From: Reticulitermes speratus | Lineage: Eukaryota; Arthropoda; Insecta; Blattodea; Rhinotermitidae | Assembly: GCA_021186555.1 (NCBI GenBank) | Contig: JAJKFL010000011.1 | Coordinates: 30,739,611-30,803,610, forward strand | Length of the DNA stretch: 64,000 nucleotides | Direction: 5' to 3' | In this document: piece after piece, positions 24,301 to 36,700 of the stretch | Position numbering within the stretch: the first letter of the stretch is position 1 | Layout of the letters: each line of letters opens with the position of its first letter | The notes under the pieces: generated by a model | The model's database searches: none | What the model was told of the DNA's origin: nothing | What the model saw: the letters and a program-made list of their open reading frames with translations, nothing else | Made by a program: the position numbers and the translations under genes

Positions 24301-26562
24301 GGGACCCATCCAGCCTCCTATTCAATAGGTACTGGGGTTTTTTCCTGGAGGTAAAGCACCGACAGCATGATGTTGACCAGTCCGCACTATCTAGTGCCGA
24401 GGTTAAGAATGTGTACAGCTATACCCCTACACCCACTCTATGCCTTCATTGTATGGACAGAGGCTTCAGGTTTCTTATGTTTTTATTTAATTATTCTGTC
24501 AGTACTCATGCTATATAGTGGCAGTTCCTAATCTTTGCAATACGCAAACCCCTTCTCAGCTTCCAACAAATTTCACAGATCCCCACAGAATAACAGTTAT
24601 ACTTTTAGGCTCTGTTAATTGACAATGTAACAACAAAATACTACTATGAACTCAGTAAACACTGTAAATGAATTTATATTTTACTCATCTCACCAACAAA
24701 TAAAATGTTTGGGAAACAGTAGTGCATGTAAAATATCCATGGCCCCTCCCACATTCCAATGACAAAATATTCATACCAAGTTTCATGAAAACTACTCAAC
24801 TGGTTCTAAAATTTAAATGGACACACACACACACACAGCATTGTAATCTCAATAGCCCACCTTTTTCTCTTTCAGGAAGGAAAGCAGGCTAAAAAAATGA
24901 ACAAAATTTAATACTACTAGTTTATCCCTGTGCATGCCATGAAAGCACATAGTGGGAGCAGAGGCACAGCTCCACACGAAATTAACCTTGGCACCAGATG
25001 GAGGTAAACAGTCAAATTCACACTGGTTGCTTTACCAGTGCAGAAAGAGTCCCCAGTATCCACTGAATAAGAGGCTGGGTGGACTCCAGAGCTGGTCTGG
25101 ATATTTCGGAGAAGAGAAAAATCTCCGGCTGCTGTCAAAAAATGAAGACTGTCCAGCCTGTAGCCCAGTCACTGTACCAACTATGCTAGCCCAGCTCATG
25201 CCATTATGGAGTACATAACCTTCTTTAAAGGCATTACTTGCAGCCATAAGCAAACCTTTATTACTGGTCAATACGGCTGCAAATCAGAACTGCCCAACAA
25301 CTTTTACTAAAAGTCTCCCATTTTAAATTCAAAAGATCTGTGCTATAGCTTTCGTGCTCATAGTAGGTCACAGGCGTCTCAGATGGACAGACAGATACAG
25401 TACTTCTCTTTTATGTTGTAAAAAACACCTGAAGACCTCTCTTGCCAATGGGAAAAAATCTTACACATCAAGAGGTTCTTAGCAAACAATATTATATCCT
25501 AAATGTTGCTTTGTGAAGTTGCACTTAACAAGTGAATCAAGGCTATGAAATACAACACAGAACAGAATGCACAAACCTTATTCCACGTATCTCCTAAAAA
25601 ATCACGCAGGGTTCTATGAACATCTGGCTGATGTGGATTCATAAAGTCATACCACAGGATGAAACTCTGATGACTTCGCACAAAGGATGTAATAAACGAT
25701 TCAAGATCAGTCAATGCATAAGCCTGGTCAACACCAAAGAGTGTAGGTGCACCTTCCACTCCAGTTCGTGGTCCATCCCAAAGTTCTGAATGCATATCAC
25801 GTTCACGTACAAACAATGTTGACACATGATCATCTCCTCGCATCCCAGTTAGAACTAGGGCACTGTCTGGTTCAAGGCACCCACTAAGATAAAGAAAGTC
25901 TGTGTTCTGACGAAACACATACGGAATCTTCTCTGTCATGTAGACTTTGGTAGCTGATGGAATGACCACCAGGTGTTGCTTCAAACTATTATCATGTTTT
26001 GAAGCATGTTTGTGAATGTCATCCATCAGCCGAAACCTTCTCTCTCGAAATTCGTCTTGTCTCACTCCTGGCAAAAGCTGAAACATATAAATAACATGGA
26101 ATGCTAAAAAAATTTTTTTCTTTGTTGAATAACACTTCAAAACACAACTACTTTAATGTCTGGATATAAACATACTTTTACTTGGGTAAGTAAACACGAT
26201 TATTTCAAACATTGTAATACCTCTCCTTCCTGCAACATATGTGGATGTGTTGCATGAGTAGGTTGTCCCGGTTTCACCGCCTTCACCTGCCATTGTCCGG
26301 ATGTCTGCGGGGCTTTGATTGTCGTAGTTTTGGTGGAACAAGCACACTTGATGTTCCATGAAAACCCAATACCTGATAATAAAGGCACACAACTCTATTG
26401 GAGCAACACGAAGGCCTAATGTTACTGAAAACAGAATCACGTTTCCGGAAACAAATGTGGGTTCTTATTCTCTGTCTAATTTACACTAGATGAAAATCCA
26501 ACTAATACTGTACCTGTCCGTAGTAATGCAGAACTAACAAGTTGCCGAATCACAGGCACCAT
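21343..26562 (-). CDS. XPNPEP3: Xaa-Pro aminopeptidase 3, mitochondrial (7 exons)
   Basis: Metallopeptidase that removes an N-terminal residue before proline; the family (yeast Icp55) trims proteins after import into mitochondria. Exons: 26562-26514, 26372-26221, 26077-25577, 23975-23672, 22620-22379, 21988-21868, 21521-21343. Phases join cleanly to 515 aa (human about 507). The start [15 protein letters not shown] is basic and lacks acids, as expected of a mitochondrial presequence. Residues 68-234 form the AMP_N domain ([25 protein letters not shown]). The pita-bread domain keeps all metal ligands: D334 in MDAGCEY, D345 in SDITRTWP, H428 in [14 protein letters not shown]455 in ITIEPG, E479 in RIEDD. 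The exon-4 start at 23975 was chosen because it keeps phase; see findings. Intron 3 carries two SINEs. No disabling change is seen. Confidence 0.95.
24250..24472 (+). mobile_element. SINE-A copy in XPNPEP3 intron 3
   Basis: Head diverged; the body cagcctcctattcaatagg, then gtgccgaggttaagaatg and the tail ttcattgtatggacagagg match SINE-A at 11573-11852. It is opposite in strand to the host gene. Confidence 0.75.
24520..24740. repeat. Possible hAT-type element end
   Basis: The phrase agtggcagttcctaatcttt followed by cgcaaacccctt resembles the common hAT terminal pattern (cagtggttcccaa...). The other end was not found, so this is a weak call. Confidence 0.25.
24925..25195 (-). mobile_element. 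SINE-A copy, reverse, in XPNPEP3 intron 3
   Basis: The plus strand reads tgtgcatgccatgaaagcac, ttaaccttggcaccagatgg, ataagaggctgggtggac and then cccagtcactgtaccaact, which is SINE-A read backward, from tail to tRNA-like head. The frames 24917-25271 over it are shadows. Confidence 0.8.
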
Positions 26563-26799
26563 TTTCGACCATCGTTATGTTTCCCTTCCAAACACACTAC
26601 TGTTTCGATACGTAGACCGCGACCACAGATAATCTGATCGCGCTACCCGGCCAATCCATTACCAACACAACCAATTTCAATATTCACTCGCTAGCGCTAT
26701 CCACGGAATACCATATGAACCAGTACAAGATTACCGTGACGGCCATAACCTCAACAGCACAGAGTAAACATTAAAGTAAAGAAAATTTCCATTGAAATC
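26563..26799. promoter_or_regulatory. Probable shared 5' region of XPNPEP3 and Nup54
   Basis: The two genes point away from each other, with 1,224 bases between their start codons. This part, next to XPNPEP3, is free of repeats and has more CG steps than most of the window, as in a housekeeping promoter. No TATA box is obvious. The rest of the gap toward Nup54 is repeat-derived. Confidence 0.4.
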
Positions 26800-27056
26800 T
26801 GCGCTGTTCTGGGGTATTACGCGGCATTGTGTGGTAACTGTTTACCGACGTTTCGGGACAACGTATCGGCCCCATCTTCACGGGTCAAGAGTCCGAGTGA
26901 GACAGAAAGCCAGCAACCTATAACGTAGATTCTGTAAAGTACGGCGGGTTAGCAATACGTAGATGTGATGAAGTCAATAGGGTTGAAACAGGGTGAGAGA
27001 GGGGTGGATACAAACAACGTAAAGCTGCTAGGGTTACGGTGAATGCAAACGTACTG
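26800..27056 (-). repeat. Element end with hammerhead-like core
   Basis: At 26843-26880 the minus strand reads GTGAAGA, a GC-rich stem, GTCCCGAAAC and GTCGGTA, followed by the cccagaacagcgcaga flank also seen at 19512 and 28260. This is a single end; a partner end was not found. Confidence 0.55.
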
Positions 27057-27512
27057 TTACTGTATTCCATATGTATTTTTTCCAGCTGTCTTAGCTGTTT
27101 CTGGGCCTCTTCGCCTGCCCGCTCTCATGTGTGCTGCTAGAAGATCTCTGGCGCTTGCCAGGATACGCCATAGGCTTACTACTTTCCTGAGGTTTGAGGC
27201 CAGATGTACCAGACCCCTGCCCCTGTGGAATCTGAACCTGGCTGCCCTGAAGCGGGGGCCGGCCGCAGGTAGAGTTCCCGATAGGAGCCTCCGCAAGCTG
27301 ACCCCTCCTAGCCCGCCTCTCGGCGGCGCCACTGCGATTCTTTTTTTGGCCTGAAGAACCAGGGTGACAGCCTTTTCTGTCAACACCTCAAGATTCTCAG
27401 GGATATCAGTACCCGAGAGCAGGTTCTCCCCACGACTAGCGGGAGTCTCACCTGTCCCCGGCAATTGTGGATTCTGCCTCTTGCGAAGCCTCCGGGCACG
27501 GGGGGTCCCCAT
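27057..27512 (-). mobile_element. GC-rich open frame, probably a retroelement fragment
   Basis: A 151-codon frame rich in arginine, glycine and leucine (for example APPRGGLGGVSLRRLLSG) in a GC-rich patch between two divergent genes. Base composition differs from the neighbours and resembles that of the LINE at 16880-17545. I recognise no domain. It could be part of a LINE first frame. It is unlikely to be a host gene. Confidence 0.3.
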
Positions 27513-27786
27513 ACATAACTGGAGCCTCCCCTCTATTCCTATTGGAGTCCTAAGTCAAGGAGCGCTCCTCGAGTTCTGTATCAATCTTATCCATCTTGTT
27601 CCCACGAGTAAGGGGGAAAAATTTTACAGGCACGAGAAATTTGAGCTACATAAGGGAAACTACAATGTCGACAGTGGTCACTCTGTTCTGGTGAGGAAAA
27701 ATGTCAGTGTAAGCGTTTGGTGGCGGAAGTTAAATTCTAGTGATTTCAAAACACTTTAATAAATTTGGACTAGGCAGACATAGAAG

Positions 27787-30700
27787 ATGGCTTTTAATTT
27801 AGGATCTACGTCTGGTTTTCCATCGGCAACATCATCTGCAACTCCCACATTTGGTTTCGGAGTGGGAAATACAGCCACTACAAGCAAAGGTTGGTACAGT
27901 ATATAACCTCGTTTCCCCGAAGTTGTTACCCAGCATTTGTGAGTTAATTCCTAGTACATTCATATTATCAAGACACCATGCAATCTGAATATTGACGTCT
28001 GTTAAGGGTTTTGGAACCTCCACGTCAGGGGAAAGTGGGGTCCAACCCCAAAAGGACATTATAATGCTCGCTCATACATTTTTCTTGTTTGTATTACCAA
28101 GTACTTTTCTGAGAGCTGCGCTCTTCTGGCATATTTCGGGACATCGTATCGGTCCCATCTTCACGGGTCAAGAGTCGACTCTTGACCCATGAAGATGGGA
28201 CCGATACGTTGTCCCGAAAAATCGGTAAACAATTACCACACGATGCCGCGTAATATCCCAGAAGAACGCAGATCTCATTAACATTGCGGCGGAAGCCTGA
28301 AATCGAGGTCATTACTTTTCTGAACTAACATTAAGCGTGTTACAGCGTTGTGGTACATGCTAATATGCGGAGATGTTGAACACAGACCTGGCCACAAGAA
28401 TTTGTTTCATGGTTCATTTTTGTGTTCTTTCGCTGGATATTCCCAAATTACTACCCAAGGAAAAATATTTCAGGAGAAGTGCTACTCAAATCGAGACACC
28501 TCTCTCTTCCTCCAGCACAAGCTGGTAAAGTACAATACACCAACTGGAAATAAAACTAGAGGACATTCAAATGCATCCATACAAAGTGCTATACTGCCAT
28601 CAAGACAATAGTCTAACCCGGTTATATTGACATCGGTTTAGACGACACCTTGCTTATTCAGTCAGATATTTTGCGGTACCAATTAATTCGTCACTGTTAA
28701 CCGTAACATTATACTCCTTGGTTATGACAGCACTTGTTTATAATGACACAAAATATTCAGTCCCTTTCATGACGTTATAACCAAGTTGAGCTCTCATTAT
28801 AAAAGAAATGGTGAACCCTGTGAGGCAGTAGTTCATAGTAACACGTATTTAAACATTCCTACCCGAGATCATTGAAGATACTTTGTATTCTGGGTTGTGA
28901 TGCCTCATAGATTGGTACAACATTTTGAAGCAGTTTGCTGCCTTCATCTCCAGGGCAGTCCAAGAAGTGTAGGCTGCATGGTGGGGGGTATTGTATTGTA
29001 TAGGGAAAGGTGTTCGGAGTAGTGGGAAAATGGCAGTAGTGGTGCTGTGCAGTGGACTGGGGTGTAGGTGGAACAGATAAGTGAAAAGTGGTGACCAAAA
29101 GATTTTTGGGGTGTAAGGGAGATGAGTGTGAGAGATAAACTGGATGAAGTGGAGGGAACAGGGTGTGTGGGGATAACATCAAGAGTAGGTGCAGGAAGGA
29201 CTATGACCTGCATTTTCAGGATAACCAGTACAGTAGAACCCGGATAAGAAGTCCCCACATAAGAAGTTTTCCCCTGTAAGAAGTCTGATTTTTAAAGTCC
29301 TGAAATCCTATTGCTTTTAATAAGCTTCCCTCTTAATAAGTCTTCCCGCTTAACAAGTCCCTCATCCTCTGGTCCCTTGAAAGACTTCTTAACAGGGTTC
29401 TACTGTATGTTGAAGGGCAGTCAGTTGGTGTGTCTGAAGATGGCTGTAGAGTTTAAAGATGTGTAGAGGAGACAATAGGGATGAGACAGAAATATGTGGG
29501 AGGAAGGGGAGAGACAGAGTGAGTTAAACAAAAAGACATGGGGAAGAGAGGTCAGAGATGCCAAGGGTAGGAATGGGAAAGGAGATGACTGCCTTATTCA
29601 AGACAACTAGTGTCCTGAGGGGCAATTTTTTACAAGGGCTTTTCAATTTATGCTGTTACGGTTGTGTGCACTGAGAATCGTATGAAAACACGTAAATATA
29701 CTGTGTGAAAAGTACATACATTTTTAATGTTAAAGCTAGGTTATGTTAAGAAACTATTTGGGTATAATTGTATGGAAATTAATTATAAAAATTTGACATC
29801 ATAGTGTAGTCCAGCTTCACAGCAACATTTTAAGGTGAAGTCATTAAAATATTCCAAAATCAACACAACATTTTTTTTTTTTTTTTTGGTAGGAACTATT
29901 GTAATATGCTGTATGTTATCATCTGTTATGAAGGAAACTTCTTTTATGCACAAAAATGTAGTTATTACCTTCACCAGCTGATGAAGCTGTCTAGTTCATT
30001 TGACATTATAAATCTGTATTCACTTCCACATGAAAGGAATTCTTTGTTGTATACAGTATGTACTAATGTATCATCCTTGATTTTTTTCTGTAGTAACAAT
30101 TTTAATCCCTATAAAAATACTTCATAATTAATTAATAATTACTGATAATTTAACTTGAATATTTATATTAAAACAATAAAAACAATAATTAAATTATGGA
30201 TATATTTTATATTTTGAAGATGTACCATAAACATTGGCAACTAGACTGCTGATGTCATTTCTCAAAATTATTTTTTAACTAACATGTCCCTTGATGAAGC
30301 TTGCTTCATTTGATGCGTCTGTGGCTGCTGTTCCATTGGAGTGTCACCTCCATCTGCAGAAATCTGGCATTTCCTTTTCTTTTTCATAACATGCAGAGTC
30401 ACAGCTAGGGCAATTCCTACAACTATAAGGATCAGCAGTATAGTTCCAAGGGCAATATATACTGTTGAGTTATCAAGTGAGTTGTTTGTACCGTGGGAGG
30501 CAGTTGAACTGTTTGTCATCCTGTCTGTCATTGGTACTCGTGTGGAAGTTCTGCTGAGGTGCGTGGTACTGGTAGTCCACATATGGTAATCAGAAAGCTG
30601 TTCCAGCATTCCACTTGTTTCCTGATCAGAGCATGTCATATTTATACTCTCCAGTAATGTGTGTCCTTGAACACTGTCGGGTGTTTCACATAGAGTTTGT

Positions 30701-33700
30701 TTCCTTGAAAGCAGGAACTTACCGAGAGTGTCTGTCTGTTTATACCGTATCCATGCAAGATGGCAATTGCAGCGCAGAGGATTGTAACTAATATCGAGAT
30801 AAGTATTTTCAGGGATATTCTGCGGCGTCAGAGTTACAAGTCCTGTGTATCTTAGGCTCAAATAATGGAGTCTTGTTAATTGTGACACCAACTGGGCGTT
30901 GTTAAGTATTGGCTTGACAAGATGTGTACTGTTGTCTATGCTAAGATTTGATAGTATCTGCAGGCTTTCAAGTACATTGTCGATGTCGTCATATGATGCT
31001 AATGTGACATTCTGTAGCTTCAAGTTGGCCACGTTTCTCATACCCTTAAGGAATGACAGATTCTGAAGATAATAGTTAACTGAAAAGCAGAAGAAAAAAA
31101 TAAATTCATGAGGACTGTCCTTGTGGGATATGATGCCGCATCACTGGGCAATTGGATTACTGGTTTACCCAGTTACGTGGCATCATATTCTGGAACAAGG
31201 AATTGTCAGCCACATCACTGAAAACCTCAGGACACAAATTAAACATGTACAGTAGTCCCCCCGTATCCACGAGTGATACGTTCCAAGACCTACCGCGGAT
31301 GCCCGAAACCGCGGATAAATTGATAAATTACGCACAATAAGACATTACCAACATTAAATAATAATAAAATACATTGTACATTATTATACTTGTCGATGCG
31401 AGTAAAGCGGGCCAGCGTGGGTACAGAGGACAGAGAGATGATTCATGTACTGACCATGACGGGGCGGGCAGGTTTCACCATGTTACTCAGAATGGAACGC
31501 AATTTGAAACTTATGAATCGTTTATTTCTGGAATTTTCCATTTAATATTTTCGGGCGGTAAACCGCGGTTACCGAATCCGTGGATACGGGGGTTCTACTG
31601 TATTTGGATAAGTCCTTTTTATGGACTTTTCAGTTATTTCCAAAGTTATTTCAATTACATAGATTTTATACAGTGCTCCAGAAATGCAGCTTAACATGTT
31701 CACTGTGTTGAGACATGTTGTTATTTCACTGTTGTGAACTGTCAGCCTTGCTGACAAGTATTACAGTATTCATAAGCGGTAAAGGACATGAAAATATATC
31801 CCAGCTTTAGAGAGAGGATACTGGTGTCCTCTGTGGTATTCAGCATGTTAAATATATTAGCCATTCCCCCACAGAGCAGCAGTATGCTTTATACAGATAT
31901 TTTATATAAGACATTTAAAAACTTAACATTAAATATTAAGAATATGGATCACAAGTAATGCAGTTTTAATTTGCTACCTGCACCTTACCATAATAAATAA
32001 TATGTTTACTAAATTTAATAAATTTAGAATGAGGCTAAAAATGTATGTTATCTGTTAGTCTGTCTGTAGTGAGCCCTGTTTATATACCATCAAACAAAAT
32101 CAGAAGATGATAATGAATAGGAAACAATTCTGTAAGGAGGCATCATGGCCTATTTGAAGGGACTATCCTGGCTTTAGATTAGTAAGACTGAGGAAGACAA
32201 AAACTTCAGTCAGTATAGCCAGTATGGCTGAGATTCAAACTGGGTATCTCTCAAATGCACGTTTAGAATGTTACTGCTATACCAGCCATTAGGCCTTCAT
32301 ATATGATTGATCATCTTTACTGGAATGTGATCCTGGCTAGCTCCAATGCAGATTTTGCCATTTGTCAACCTTTTCACATCTCTGACAAAGGTTGCAGCAG
32401 TGCTACATGACCCTTCTACCTGCATGCCTTCATTCTGATTGTCAGTTACTGGTGACAGTGGAACTTCTTCCTCAGTAATGGACACGTAAATGTATCTATT
32501 TCTATGCAGCTGTTGATATCCTGTGACTATTAAGAATGCCAGAGAGTTTGTAAATACAGTCCTTCTTCTCTAACCACAGGAGTTACATTCTTGAAAATCT
32601 CCATGATGTGAGTATTCATGGTCAATAAATGTTACAGTCTATGCAAAACAGGGGGTTTTACTCTCAAAGTTGTGTGTTCCTTTACTAAACAAAAATGAAG
32701 AACACAAACATAAAAACACTGCTAGTGCCCGTAACATAGTGGGCAGTGTAACATGTAAAGAGAGAACATGCACACAGTACCGTGACCAGTGACAAGGGAT
32801 GATACACAGCATGGTACAGAAACAGTACAAACACAGCTGATGTGAAAGTACATTTCTGTGCAAGACTGGGTTACATGAATTTCTATATTATAGACTAAGA
32901 TGGTTTATTGTACAGTAATGTTTCATAAATGTACCAACAGAATCCTCTTTCTTGTTAATTTTTGGTTATTTTTCTCTTACCTTACACAGACATTAAAGGA
33001 ACACTCATGGGAAGACAGAATTTTGAAAATTGATTGCAAGGCAAATTACTTTGGTGGAAATGTAGACTGGTGATAACAATGGACTAACTGTATCAGAATT
33101 ATGAAGTGAGCTTACCGATGGAGAGCGTAATTAATTTGTTCAAGTTGCTGAGCTCATACTGTGTTGGTGAGTCAAGCTCAGTTTGGACAGAATGTGATGA
33201 TGCTACCAATGTGACATCTGCGAGCTGAGGAAATTTAGCAGCTGTGTTATGCGGCAAAACAGCAGCTTTGCCTTCAAGGCAAAGAGTTTCCAGTGTTCTT
33301 GATGATATTATAGGAGGAAATCCATTCAATGGATTGCCACATAGGTCCAGGGTCTTCAAGTTTATCTGTTGACATACCAGATCAGTATTAATGATCGTAA
33401 GAGATAAAATGTTTTTTTTTTCTGAGCTGGGATAATGTAGGTTACGGGCTGGATGGCCTGGGGTTTGAATTGTGAAGATGAGTGGTCAGCATCATGCTGT
33501 GGCCATTTCACCCCCAGTCAAATTGCCCCCAACCAGATTACTGACTTGACTTCTGGAAGAACTGTGGTATTAGAATGGAGTTTGTAAAGGATTAGATGGT
33601 TATCTTGCAACAGGTGGTCGTGATGGATCTAGTTCAACTGTAGAAGATAAAATGCTCTAAAAATGAATTAAAGAATAAGAGTAAGATTATACCTGAGAAT

Positions 33701-36700
33701 CCCAGAGGCAATCTTCATGCTATGGTGAGGGGAAAGAAATCCCTATTCCTACCATCCAGCCTGTAGGTAGTCACTTTACTGACTGACTTAACGGTAGCTC
33801 TTCCAACCAGGTCACAAGTGAAGCCCCAAATTAATGAACAACAAAAGCATTAAGAGATGCAAAATTGCAAAGACTGAAATTGTATGTACACCTTATATGG
33901 GATTTAAATGGTGACAAACATTTAAACTGTAATGTTTTTGGGTATGGCATCATGCAGTTCCATAGGTATAAACCAACACTTTGCAATAACTTGCTGTCAC
34001 AATCCTCATATTAAAGTTCCACGACTGAGACTGCATGATGTCACGTACCAGATGACTACAATTCGTATGTGTACATCAGATTGAATAAACATTTAAAATA
34101 TTTATTACTGAATTTAAAAGAACTAAATGTTACCTTGTTCAAATCCGTGGTAATAGACGAAATGTGATTGTGGGAGATATCTAGGACATTCAGTGAACTT
34201 GGAAGCGTAAAGGACATCATCTCGAGTTCATTGTGTTGCAGATGTAACTTCTGAAGCTTAGGGAGTTGAGCAAATGCATTATCTTCTATCACCTCTAAAC
34301 CATTTCCATCTAGATAAAGAACTTGAAGATGAGGAGATGAAAAGATTTCATTGCCAATTTTCCTGATGTAGTTATTGGACAATTTCAGACTGATGAGGTC
34401 AGTCAGTGAATTAAATGCATGTTCTTCAATGTCAATAATGCTGCAGTCACTCAAATCAAGCAAATACACTCCTTTTCCCATTTCAACTATCTGTTGAGCT
34501 GTGACATAATAGTGCTCTCCTATTACCTGTAATAAACACACCATTTCTCTCAGTTCCACTTTCAGTTAACCCTTCAGTGATGCTGGGGTATAAATTGCAA
34601 CTACTGCTGAGGACAGAAGGGTATTAAATTTATAGTACCCCTAAATGCATTCATGACCATATTGCGCACGGAGGCTGGCAGAGGGTGAAAAATTAAAGGT
34701 CCATACAGTGCACCGAGGAAAGCATTGAAGGGCTAGTGTTAGTATAAAGCCAATTGAAATTTCAACAGGAAATTGTTGAGCATAGAATATACTGAAAAAA
34801 TCCTTTTTGTCCATATGCAACACCCTTTGCCTATAAAGAGAAACTTGTCAAAACTAAATAACCTCTCTAATTTAACACCAAATATAAACATTTTGTGATC
34901 TGGATGTTTTCCTTAAATACCATCCATACTGCAATGCCAAATGACTCAAGCATAACTTCCTGTGCTGTTTTACATTTACATAAATACATTTCAGAAATCC
35001 AGACTTCATCCATTGACGATTGAATATGAAACAAGTCACTAGTAAATTTAACATTCTGAGTTGCAGTAAGCAATTTCATCAAATATAACAACATAAAGGC
35101 AGTCTAAGTTGCAATAAACTAAACAACTGAGTCAAATAAAAACAACAGGTAGTAAGTGTAACAACTATTACAATAATAACACAACTACAAAAGAAATTAG
35201 CAATACATGTATGATAAAACCAATAAGCTTAAATAAAGATGAGAAAAGAAGCACTAGACTTTTTTTTAGAGTGTACCAAGAATTCATCAACAGAGTAGAA
35301 TGCATTGACAAGAAGGTATTTTCTCAACGTTGATTTAAATAGGGTCTTATTATTCTGTAATTGTAATAAATCATTAGGCGAGGCATTAAATATCCTTAAG
35401 GCAGAATATGTCACACCTTTCTGTATAGAGGCAAGATGAACAGTTGGAAGATGTAATTGATTTTTACTCCTAGTATTGAAGTTATGTATCAAAGAATTAG
35501 TCTTGAAATTATCTGGATTATCACAAATAAACATAATTAACAGGAAAATATACAAACTTGAAACTGGTAAAATATCCAATTTAACAAACCAACTTCTACA
35601 GGAACATCTTGGGCCTAATCCCAACATAATCCTTAATATTCTTTTTTGGACTAAAAATACCTTGTGCATAGTTGGTGAATTACCCCAGAATATAATACCA
35701 TAACTAATCAAGGAATGAAAATGTGCAAAATATACAACCTTTAATGTTTCTAAGTTTAAGATATGAACCAGTCTTCTTACTATATAACAAACACTGCTCA
35801 GTTTAGTAAGTAAAAAATTTATGTGTGCCTTCCATGTTAGTTGACTATCCAATTGAAGACCAAGAAATTTTATGGTTGCTGCCTCCGTTAAACTGTAGTT
35901 AGCATAAAATAAATTTAATGGATAAAATGTAGATTTAGGTGATGTAAACTTAAGTAAGTTGGTTTTTGCTACATTTACTACCAACTGATTGGCACGAAAC
36001 CATTTAGAAACTTGAATAAGGAAGAAGTTAAAATTTTCAAGTTCCATCATATTTATCATTTGTCATTAAAATTGTTGTATCATGTGCAAACATGATGACA
36101 CTTGGATACTTATCAGTTGATCCTGGAAAATTGTTTATGTATATGTTGAACAACAGGAACCCCATGTGAAATTATTTTCCAATTGGAAAAGTCTGTTTTG
36201 GCCCTATTAAATTTTAATTTTACTCTGCTTTCTATTAAATAAGTAAGATCTAAACCAATCCAGCAATACTCCTCTAATACCATAAATATGTAATTTACAT
36301 ATTAACACCTCATGGATAATGCAGTCGAACGCCTTTGCCAGATCACAAAATACTCCTGCAACAAACTTCCTTTTATTCCAAGCACACAATTCTGTTTCAA
36401 GAGTGCCATATTCTGTTCCTATTCATAACTGTTACCAGTCTGCCAGAGCTGTTGCCAACTTATACTTAATATACATAATGACAGAACAGTGTGCCTTTAC
36501 TGCCATCTTCTGGTACTATTCATAGGTACTTGCTAACATACATCATGACAGATGAGCAAGCCTTGTGAAAGGGTATATATTTTTATATTCCATTTAAAAC
36601 TGATACCAGAACTTCAATTGTATGAATGCCCACAGTTTGATGACACACACCACTGTGTATTTTATCAATATAATTAAGAGCCTGAAACTGAACGTGAAAT

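Noticed and set aside
24901-25271. Frames in XPNPEP3 intron 3 as additional exons
   Set aside because: They coincide with a SINE-A copy.
27057-27354. GC-rich frames on both strands between XPNPEP3 and Nup54 as a host gene
   Set aside because: Composition is foreign to the locus, there is no domain, and it lies within repeat-derived DNA.
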